Of a stretch of DNA of 8,900 nt, positions 1 to 5,239 are shown in pieces (the first letter of the stretch is position 1; every line of letters begins with the position of its first letter). The notes beneath the pieces are model-generated. The model saw nothing but the letters and a program-made list of their open reading frames with translations, was not told the origin of the DNA and made no database searches. Source of the DNA: DAIRGB01 sp036794765 (GTDB lineage Bacteria; Patescibacteriota; JAHJAL01); assembly GCA_036794765.1 (NCBI GenBank), contig DAIRGB010000047.1, positions 1 to 8,900 of the forward strand. Reading direction: 5' to 3'. Made by a program: the position numbers and the translations under genes.

Positions 1-1429
1 GTTGGACGTATTTTTGTGCAAATATGTTTAGTGTCGGGTATTGGTTGAGGAGATAAAAAATTTTTTTTTTTAGAAAATTTTTGGTTTTGTCTCGGTTAAT
101 GTTTTTTATAAAAACAGTATTGATACTATATTTGGGAAATATTTCTTTCCAGGCGTTGGTTTGTGTGTTGATTTTGGTATAGTCTCGCATGGCTGACTGG
201 CCAGTTTGGTTGGTCCAGTGAGGCATACGGCCGTCGATGAATACTTTGTTTTCAGGATAATGGTTGATCAGATATCCGCCCCAAGAATAGGCGTTGAATA
301 ATGTAATTTGTTGGGGTTTAAAGTTATTTTGGAGAAAATTGATGGCTTGATCGGGGGTTTTTGGTGGTTTGATAAAGGCGATTTTGCCGGCAATATTGGT
401 TAGTGATATTAGTAGTAAGATAGCTATGGTGTAGGTGAGTTGTGATTTAAGAGTTGGACTTTGGGAGATGGATTTTTTGATTTTTTTGATAATATGTGGA
501 GCGGTGGTAATAATGATTGGGTATAATGTGATAAAGAAGAAGGGACCGATACGAACCGATTTGGCGTAGGCTAACAGAAAAATGGTGGCAGAAAATAAAT
601 TAAAGATATTAATTTTTTTTCTGAAGCCGATAAGCAATAATATCGCAGTGGCAATGATGGTCCAGTTTTCCAGACTAAAAAAGACAAAAACGGATTGCCA
701 TTCGACGATATATTGTGAAGTGGATCCGGAGAGAGCGACTTGGATGATTTCCGTAAATAGTTCGAGACCATAGGGGTTGATCAGGGTGATGCCGATACTG
801 GTAAAAAAGGTGATGATATGTCGGAGAATAGGCAATTTTCTTTTTTGATGGAAATAGTTGGTTAGAATGAAGATGAAATACAATAAAAAACCGGCAGGAA
901 AGCTGGCGTGGAGGTTTGACCAAAGCCAAAAAAGAATGATTATTTTTAAACTATCGATAAGGATAAAACTTTTCTGGTTGAATAAATTTTGTAAAAATCT
1001 GGCTAGTATAAAGAAAATAAACCAGGAAATGATTTGGGGGCGAATGCCCAGATAGGGTGTGAGAGAGAAGGCTGTGCCAAAGATAAGCATTAGATCGAGT
1101 TTGTTTTGGGAACGAAAAATGTAGTAAATTGGTGGTAGAGAGGCAAGTGAGGAAAACAGTAAGATCGTTAGCCACCAGAGATGATTGGTTTGGGTAAGAA
1201 ATAAAAATATATCTACAAGCCATTCATGGTTGACCCAGCGATATCCGGCCATGGAAAAAGAAAATTCGTCGAAGTGTTGAATTTCCAGATGAGTGATGAT
1301 CCATTCTCCACTTTTGATGTGCCATCCCAGGTCGGGATCCAGGTTGTTGGAGATTATTAGTATAAACGATAGGAAAATAGCGACTGAAGCTAGTATTTTG
1401 ATGGAAAGAGAAGAAAAAATTTTGGGCAT
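1..1429 (-). CDS. Multi-pass membrane protein, putative GT-C-type glycosyltransferase (3' end missing)
   Basis: The frame is open for 476 codons from the ATG at 1429 to the left edge, with no stop, so the C-terminus lies outside the window. A TAA lies in frame shortly upstream, making this ATG the first possible start. A hydrophobic helix at about residues 10-27 is followed by DPDLGWH (31-37) and GEW, then WVNHEWL (65-71), RPQ (130-132), NLHAS (172-176), INPYG (217-221), EWQS (243-246) and FIDGR (397-401), with many hydrophobic helices between. An acidic D-x-D motif just after the first helix is typical of GT-C glycosyltransferases that use lipid-linked sugars, and this motif series recurs in large uncharacterised bacterial membrane proteins of that type. 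The glycosyltransferase role is inference; donor and acceptor are unknown. A run of 11 A in the coding strand (61-71) near residues 453-457 could be prone to slippage. No Shine-Dalgarno is visible. Confidence 0.8.
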   Translation of the reverse strand, partial: MPKIFSSLSIKILASVAIFLSFILIISNNLDPDLGWHIKSGEWIITHLEIQHFDEFSFSMAGYRWVNHEWLVDIFLFLTQTNHLWWLTILLFSSLASLPPIYYIFRSQNKLDLMLIFGTAFSLTPYLGIRPQIISWFIFFILARFLQNLFNQKSFILIDSLKIIILFWLWSNLHASFPAGFLLYFIFILTNYFHQKRKLPILRHIITFFTSIGITLINPYGLELFTEIIQVALSGSTSQYIVEWQSVFVFFSLENWTIIATAILLLIGFRKKINIFNLFSATIFLLAYAKSVRIGPFFFITLYPIIITTAPHIIKKIKKSISQSPTLKSQLTYTIAILLLISLTNIAGKIAFIKPPKTPDQAINFLQNNFKPQQITLFNAYSWGGYLINHYPENKVFIDGRMPHWTNQTGQSAMRDYTKINTQTNAWKEIFPKYSINTVFIKNINRDKTKNFLKKKIFYLLNQYPTLNIFAQKYVQ

Positions 1430-1457
1430 ATAAATATGTATTTGTTATACGGTTTGT

Positions 1458-1487
1458 ATTGTAATTGAAGTATATAGGATTTTACAA
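1458..1487 (-). promoter_or_regulatory. Possible sigma-70-like promoter for the 1429 membrane gene
   Basis: Read on the - strand, TTGTAA (1487-1482; 4 of 6 to the -35 consensus) and TACAAT (1463-1458; 5 of 6 to the -10 consensus) are 18 bases apart. Transcription would begin near 1451, giving a leader of about 22 bases before the ATG at 1429. It lies outside the palindromic element at 1520-1651. In such AT-rich DNA matches of this quality can arise by chance. Confidence 0.35.
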
Positions 1488-1519
1488 AAATATTTTTTTG
1501 GGGTTTTAGATAGGTCTTA

Positions 1520-1651
1520 CTGTTTGTGTAAAATATTTCTTGTCTCAATATTTTACTCATGATAACGCTGAGAAGGACGGTGACTAATAACCTTTTTTGA
1601 CGCTCGGATCATTCGTAAAATATTGAGACAAGAAATATTTTACACAAACAG
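1520..1651. mobile_element. 132-bp MITE-like element with perfect 37-bp inverted arms
   Basis: The left arm (1520-1556) and right arm (1615-1651) are exact reverse complements over 37 bases, separated by 58 bases. After two mismatches the pairing resumes for five more base pairs (1559-1563 with 1608-1612). Each arm is itself a palindrome: GTAAAATATT, a 9-base spacer and AATATTTTAC (1528-1556 and 1615-1643), so four copies of one 10-mer are present. The outer tip of each arm adds an 8-base tail, CTGTTTGT or its complement. There is no coding sequence inside. The layout fits a non-autonomous transposable element; the TGTGTAAAA stretch recalls ends of IS256-type elements, but that is memory-based. 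No exact target duplication is seen: the nine bases on the left (TAGGTCTTA) and right (GTTAGGATA) differ. A large regulatory hairpin upstream of the 1676 gene is the alternative. The interior holds TTGACG (1597-1602), which could act as an outward -35 box. Confidence 0.6.
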
Positions 1652-1675
1652 GTTAGGATAATAATAATTATTAAA

Positions 1676-2917
1676 ATGAAAAAACGTCGCTGGCAGAATC
1701 AATTTATTGCGGAATTGTTGAACAATTATCAAAAGATTGAGCCGAAGTGTAAACACTTCAGGTTTTGTGGGGGGTGTAGTTTTCAGGATTTTTCTTATCA
1801 GGATCAGTTGAAGGTAAAAGAGGAAAAACTGAGGTTATTAGTTGAAAGTTCAAAGTTGAAAGTTGATAGTTTTAAGGATAATACATCATTGATGTCGATT
1901 TTTGGTGATCAATCATATCAATATCGGACGAGGATGGATTATATTGTCGGGGAAAAGGGGATTGGGTTGCGACGGAAGCATCGGTTTGATGAGATAGAAT
2001 ATTTGGATGAATGTTGGTTGATTGATAATGAGATTTATCAGCTGTGCAAGATGGTTTATGACGAGGGTGTTAAATTGGGATTACAACCATATAATCTGCA
2101 TGATCATACCGGGTATTGGCGGTATTTGTCGGTGAGGATAAATAATAATGGTGAGGTGATGATTATTTTGGTAACTACTGATGATGAGCGGCAAAATGAT
2201 ATTTTGGGAAATTTGGTTGAGAGAATTAACAATGAACAATTAGCAGTTAACAATAAAGTAGTTTCAATTTTTCAACTAGTCAACAAAGGGTTGGCGGATA
2301 CTAATTTTGGGGAGGTGAGAAAATCTTGGGGGCAAGATAAACTTGTTTTTGATATCAATGAAACTAAAATTGCGATTGGCCCGAATACTTTTTTTCAAAA
2401 TAATATTAGTCTTTTCAATAAATTATTGGAAAAAATGGTTGATTGGGTTGGTGTTGATGACAATGTATTGGATTTGTATTGTGGGGTAGGGACATTGTCG
2501 TTGCCGATAGCCAAGAAAGTAAACTCAGTTTTGGGAGTTGAGTTGAATGAGGAGAGTGTGGTGATGGCGAGGGAGAATGCGAAGTTAAATAATATTTTGA
2601 ATACTGAGTTTGTGGTGGGAGACTTAGACAAAATTTCTAATTTTCAATTTTTAATTTCTAAACATATTTTGAAAGATATTGATATTTTGGTGGTGGATCC
2701 GCCGCGGAAGGGGTTGGAGAAGGCGGTGGAATATATTCGGGATGGGGATTGGAAAAAAATTATTTATTTATCATGCAATCCTTTGACTTTGGTAAAAGAT
2801 TTGGAAATTGTGACGGAAAAATTTGAGATTAAAGATGTTTGTTTTTGGGATCTTTATCCGCAGACGCCGCACGTTGAAACTTTAGTGCTGTTGGAACGCA
2901 ATAGTGTCGTGTTGTAG
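1676..2917 (+). CDS. TrmA/RlmC/RlmD-family RNA (uracil-5-)-methyltransferase
   Basis: This 413-residue protein would transfer a methyl group from S-adenosylmethionine to carbon 5 of a uridine in 23S rRNA or tRNA. Cysteines C25, C31 and C34 (in CGGC) plus C113 match the family's [4Fe-4S] ligands. FFQNN (239-243) is the substrate-side Q motif, LDLYCGVGT (265-273) the SAM-binding loop, E289 the likely ribose ligand, and DPPRKG (341-346) the family motif. C367 in SCNP is the expected nucleophile and E401 in PHVET the expected base. All catalytic residues are present. The protein starts only 24 residues before the first cysteine, so the N-terminal TRAM domain of RlmD-type members is absent. Target uridine cannot be assigned, hence no symbol. 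Three heptamer arrays lie inside the gene at residues 56-67, 184-193 and 320-329. The ATG is 24 bp from the palindromic element and has no nearby Shine-Dalgarno. The tail overlaps the converging gene by 36 bp. Confidence 0.9.
   Translation: MKKRRWQNQFIAELLNNYQKIEPKCKHFRFCGGCSFQDFSYQDQLKVKEEKLRLLVESSKLKVDSFKDNTSLMSIFGDQSYQYRTRMDYIVGEKGIGLRRKHRFDEIEYLDECWLIDNEIYQLCKMVYDEGVKLGLQPYNLHDHTGYWRYLSVRINNNGEVMIILVTTDDERQNDILGNLVERINNEQLAVNNKVVSIFQLVNKGLADTNFGEVRKSWGQDKLVFDINETKIAIGPNTFFQNNISLFNKLLEKMVDWVGVDDNVLDLYCGVGTLSLPIAKKVNSVLGVELNEESVVMARENAKLNNILNTEFVVGDLDKISNFQFLISKHILKDIDILVVDPPRKGLEKAVEYIRDGDWKKIIYLSCNPLTLVKDLEIVTEKFEIKDVCFWDLYPQTPHVETLVLLERNSVVL
1841..1875. repeat. Heptamer tandem array inside the RNA methyltransferase gene (5 x 7 bp)
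   Basis: Five consecutive 7-base units read GTTGAAA, GTTCAAA, GTTGAAA, GTTGATA and a degenerate GTTTTAA. They encode about residues 56-67, a stretch between the cysteine cluster and the next conserved block. Since seven is not a multiple of three, each unit is read in a different frame. Confidence 0.7.
2225..2252. repeat. Heptamer tandem array inside the RNA methyltransferase gene (4 x 7 bp)
   Basis: The units are ATTAACA, ATGAACA, ATTAGCA and GTTAACA. They encode residues 184-193, INNEQLAVNN, an Asn-rich stretch in the middle of the protein outside the conserved motifs. The same RTTAACA-type unit recurs at the end of rsmE (4381-4401). Confidence 0.7.
2634..2661. repeat. Heptamer tandem array inside the RNA methyltransferase gene (4 x 7 bp)
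   Basis: The units are TTTCTAA, TTTTCAA, TTTTTAA and TTTCTAA. They encode about residues 320-329, ISNFQFLISK, a loop between GDL and the DPPRKG motif. A similar NFQF peptide from a similar array appears in RsmE (residues 160-163), so the two genes share repeat-derived peptide, not homology. Confidence 0.7.
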
Positions 2918-3511
2918 GGGAATTATGTGGTATTGTTGTTTGGATAGTATTTTTTGACAGGCAATAATTTCTTTTCTAGGCAAGTGTCGATGTTCATAAT
3001 GAATGATATCGGGCTTAAGGAGAGAAAAATCAAGCGAATTGATAATTTGATAGTCAAATCCTTCGGTGTCGATTTGTAATAGATTGATTTTTTTAATTTT
3101 TTGTTCCCTGATTAAGTTATTAATATTTTTTCCTGTTACCGTGATGTTTTCTACGTTTTCTAATTGAGTTTGACCGATATCTCCTCGATCGGGTGTAATT
3201 GTGGCAAAACAATTTTTCCAGTTTTCGGTTAGCGTTTTTTGTTTTAATCGGTATAGTTTTGTTGGTTGGTTGGTGGTGGTGATTGCGAGGTTGAGTAGTG
3301 TGATTTTGGTATTATGTTGATATATTTTGATTAGTTGAGAGAATGCTTCGGGTTGGGGTTCGATAATTATTCCCGACCAATTGTATTTAATTATATATTG
3401 ACGGATTGGGTCGTCGAAAACTCCGTCGAAACCACCGATTTGCACAAAATTAAAGTTTCTAAGTTTGGTGGCAGGAAATTGGTTGAGAAAATCAGAAAAA
3501 TTGATAGTCAT
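2882..3511 (-). CDS. FkbM-family SAM-dependent methyltransferase
   Basis: The 209-residue protein has the FkbM pattern. FVQIGGFDGVFDDP (22-35) is the glycine-rich SAM loop, GIIIEPQP (47-54) carries the acidic residue expected to hold the SAM ribose, and LLQIDTEGFDYQII (144-157) is the characteristic DxEG motif. PDIIHYEH (167-174) is the last conserved strand. Family members methylate hydroxyl groups of sugars, lipids or natural products; the substrate here cannot be told. It is on the opposite strand to its neighbours. Its last 36 bp overlap the end of the RNA methyltransferase gene, so the two genes converge and share coding DNA. Its start is only 38 bp from the divergent rsmE start, and that spacer is almost pure A/T with no Shine-Dalgarno. 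Its Thr, Asn, Gln and Lys richness follows the strand bias of the window. Confidence 0.85.
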   Translation of the reverse strand: MTINFSDFLNQFPATKLRNFNFVQIGGFDGVFDDPIRQYIIKYNWSGIIIEPQPEAFSQLIKIYQHNTKITLLNLAITTTNQPTKLYRLKQKTLTENWKNCFATITPDRGDIGQTQLENVENITVTGKNINNLIREQKIKKINLLQIDTEGFDYQIINSLDFSLLKPDIIHYEHRHLPRKEIIACQKILSKQQYHIIPLQHDTIAFQQH

Positions 3512-3549
3512 TTTTTTTAAATATTTTTTTATTGTTTTAATTATAAAAT

Positions 3550-4389
3550 ATGCGGGGAAATAGTGATCGGTTTTTTTATAGTTTCGGAGGATTGGGAGAA
3601 GAATTTTTGGAGGTTGAAGACAAAGATTTGATTAAACAATGGCGGAAGGTGATGCGGCTGACCGATGGTGATGTGGTGAGGTTGTTTGATGGAAGCGGGT
3701 TTGAATACAGGTATCAGGTTGGGAAAAAAATCGAAGATCAAAACTTAAAGATAAAAAATGATAAATCAATACATTTAAAATTGGTTGATAAAATATTTTT
3801 TGAAGAACCAAAGGGGAAATTAGTATTGGGTTTTGGATTGCTTAAAAGTAAAGAGAGGATGGAATGGTTGATAGAAAAAGTGACCGAGGTGGGAGTGGAC
3901 GAAGTGGTTGTGTTGGTGACACGGTATTCGCAAATTGTTAGATTACGGGGCGTAGAAAGGTTGAAGAAGAAGATTGTCGAGGCTTGCGAGCAATGCGGGA
4001 GAGTGAGGATTCCTAGATTAAGAGTGAATTTTCAATTTCCAATAACCAATTTCTCCTCCCCAGGATCAGCTGTTGCCGACAAAAAAAATTCCAATGACCA
4101 AACAAATATCGTAGGGGCAGATCATGATTTGCCCAATTATGGTGATTATCTGAAAATATGTTTTGACGGGAGAGGGAAAAGGATTGATTTGGCTGATTTG
4201 AAAGCAAAAATTCAGGAGAAACAAAACAATGTTTTGTTGATGGTGGGGCCGGAAGGGGGATGGAGTGAGGAAGAATATAGTTGGTTTATTGAAAATGATT
4301 TCTTGATTTTGTCATTGGGAACCAATGTTTTGCGAGCAGAAACGGCGGGGGTGATGGGGACGGGGGTGATTAAATTAATAAACAATTAA
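3550..4389 (+). CDS. rsmE: 16S rRNA (uracil-1498-N3)-methyltransferase RsmE
   Basis: RsmE methylates N3 of U1498 in helix 44 of 16S rRNA, in the decoding region of the small subunit. The N-terminal part shows DRFF (6-9), VMRLTDGD (34-41) and LFDGSG (45-50), as in the PUA-like RNA-binding domain. The SPOUT part shows KSKERMEWLIEKVTEVGV (99-116), EACEQCGR (144-151), RIPRL (153-157), GPEGGWSEEE (233-242) and LGTNVLRAETAG (256-267), the last two forming the knotted SAM site. Length is 279, against roughly 240-250 for the family. The excess fits two low-complexity insertions made of repeat DNA: residues 63-74 in the N-terminal domain and about 159-197 between RIPRL and GPEGG. Both keep the frame open. 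The ATG is the only sensible start, since the next Met is inside a conserved motif. No Shine-Dalgarno is seen. The stop codon lies in a heptamer array, followed by a terminator. Confidence 0.92.
   Translation: MRGNSDRFFYSFGGLGEEFLEVEDKDLIKQWRKVMRLTDGDVVRLFDGSGFEYRYQVGKKIEDQNLKIKNDKSIHLKLVDKIFFEEPKGKLVLGFGLLKSKERMEWLIEKVTEVGVDEVVVLVTRYSQIVRLRGVERLKKKIVEACEQCGRVRIPRLRVNFQFPITNFSSPGSAVADKKNSNDQTNIVGADHDLPNYGDYLKICFDGRGKRIDLADLKAKIQEKQNNVLLMVGPEGGWSEEEYSWFIENDFLILSLGTNVLRAETAGVMGTGVIKLINN
3737..3771. repeat. Heptamer tandem array inside rsmE (about 5 x 7 bp)
   Basis: The units read ATCAAAA, CTTAAAG, ATAAAAA, ATGATAA and ATCAATA: degenerate, but in phase, with T at position 2 of each. They encode residues 63-74, DQNLKIKNDKSI, a polar stretch in the N-terminal PUA-like domain where a surface loop is likely. 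Confidence 0.55.
4028..4134. repeat. Composite repeat insertion in rsmE: two heptamer blocks and a palindrome
   Basis: Block one (4028-4055) is ATTTTCA, ATTTCCA, ATAACCA, ATTTCTC. An unrelated stretch (4056-4080) and an A-run (4081-4088) follow. Block two (4087-4107) is AATTCCA, ATGACCA, AACAAAT. Then comes a 20-base near-palindrome at 4115-4134 (GGGCAGATCATGATTTGCCC, one G-T mispair) led by GTAG. Short GTAGGGGC...GCCC palindromes are common dispersed repeats in many uncultured bacteria, as far as I recall. The whole encodes about residues 160-195, beyond what RsmE normally carries between RIPRL and GPEGG. Confidence 0.65.
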
Positions 4390-4401
4390 CAATTAAGAAT
4401 G
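4381..4401. repeat. Short heptamer array across the rsmE stop codon (3 x 7 bp)
   Basis: The units are AACAATT, AACAATT and AAGAATG. The TAA stop of rsmE (4387-4389) spans the first two, so the repeat provides the last codons (Asn-Asn) and the stop. A weaker run of similar units (GTTAACT, GTTTGCA, ATTATTG, 4478-4498) lies beyond the terminator, over the end of the opposite gene. Confidence 0.55.
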
Positions 4402-4438
4402 GATTTTGATATTTATTGACCTGAGATAGCGATTCTAA

Positions 4439-4470
4439 AAAAATACCGGCGGTTGAAGGCCGGTATTTTT
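4439..4470. terminator. Bidirectional intrinsic terminator between convergent genes
   Basis: A perfect 12-bp stem (4439-4450 with 4459-4470) has the core TACCGGC / GCCGGTA, an 8-base loop (4451-4458), an A-run on the left and a T-run on the right. It therefore works in both directions: it ends rsmE 50 bp after its stop, and the - strand gene whose stop is at 4493. Confidence 0.9.
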
Positions 4471-4492
4471 GATTGTAGTTAACTGTTTGCAA

Positions 4493-5152
4493 TTATTGAT
4501 TGTACCAATCAATTGGATCAACCTGATCGGTGGTCTCGTCCGGGTAGACGTCGATGATTAGCTTGTCATGGGAGGTGCATTCGGCTTTTAAGCCGCAATC
4601 GACGAAATCAGTATAAAAGGCTTTTTGATCGGGTTTGGTTGGTTCGTAGGAATAAACGTAATAACTGCCAACTGGAGCTTCGATAGTGTAACCGGTGGAA
4701 TTGGTGTATTTTGAATCGTTGATTAGTCCGTCGGCGCAATATATCTGGTCGCTATAAAAAATATTTTCGGCGCAGACTTCTAAATCGGAGGGGATTTTTT
4801 CTCCGGGATAGCTCAATGATCCTTCGATGATACCAGTGGTTGTGGTTTTGGTGTCGAGATTATTGGAATCGACATTGTCGGTCTCTAGGTCGCTAAACAA
4901 ATCATCGTAAGAAGTGTTGCTGTAAATGTCATTGGAAATTGATGAGTCAAAACTGTCCCATTCTTTGGAAATTTTTGCTTGATTGGCGCTGAAATAAAAA
5001 ATAGCGATAGCGCCAGCGATTATCAGGCCCAGTAGGAGCAAACAACAGCAGCCGCCGAGAATATAAAGCCAGTTGTTGTTGCCGGATGATTGGGTGGGGG
5101 TAGCTGGAGTTGATTCGGGGGAAGGGCTGGAGGGGGCGGATGTTTTTTCCAT
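4493..5152 (-). CDS. Membrane-anchored surface protein with a four-cysteine outer domain, function unknown
   Basis: The protein has 219 residues. Residues 1-27 are rich in Ser, Pro and Thr with no signal peptide. A single membrane helix spans about 28-54 and contains an unusual Cys triplet (35-37) after GG. An acidic, Ser/Asn/Asp-rich linker follows (about 63-106), then a compact domain (107-217). That domain holds GSLSYPGEKIP (111-121), VCAEN (126-130), YCADG (138-142), APVGSYYVY (159-167), DCGL (185-188), ECTSH (191-195) and ends VDPIDWY (211-217). C127, C139, C186 and C192 could form two disulfides outside the cell. The YTIEAPVGSYYVYSYE pattern suggests a beta-sandwich like carboxypeptidase regulatory or SpaA-like domains. 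I recall similar C-terminal domains in Patescibacteria proteins, but no function is established. It lies 87 bp downstream of pyrG on the same strand and might be co-transcribed; no hairpin separates them. No Shine-Dalgarno precedes the ATG. Confidence 0.8.
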   Translation of the reverse strand: MEKTSAPSSPSPESTPATPTQSSGNNNWLYILGGCCCLLLLGLIIAGAIAIFYFSANQAKISKEWDSFDSSISNDIYSNTSYDDLFSDLETDNVDSNNLDTKTTTTGIIEGSLSYPGEKIPSDLEVCAENIFYSDQIYCADGLINDSKYTNSTGYTIEAPVGSYYVYSYEPTKPDQKAFYTDFVDCGLKAECTSHDKLIIDVYPDETTDQVDPIDWYNQ

Positions 5153-5239
5153 AAGATTTTGGTATTAATGAATAATTATTTGTCTATACTTAACATATCA
5201 AAATTGGGAGAGATATTGAAATATTTATTGATGGTTTGC

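Noticed and set aside
571..1223. Several short open frames on both strands within the first 1.4 kb
   Set aside because: A single uninterrupted 476-codon frame on the - strand with family motifs covers this stretch, and the short frames are its shadows.
1520..1651. Large inverted repeat as an intrinsic terminator
   Set aside because: It lies between two divergent gene starts, has a 58-base loop and no terminal T-run, so it has nothing upstream to terminate.
1511..1660. IS256-type target-site duplication around the element
   Set aside because: The flanking 8-9 bases do not match exactly; TTA occurs on both sides, but offset by one base and too short to count.
3550..4389. rsmE as a broken gene because of its inserted low-complexity segments
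   Set aside because: The frame is continuous and the motifs on both sides, including GPEGG and LRAETA, are intact, so it is likely functional.
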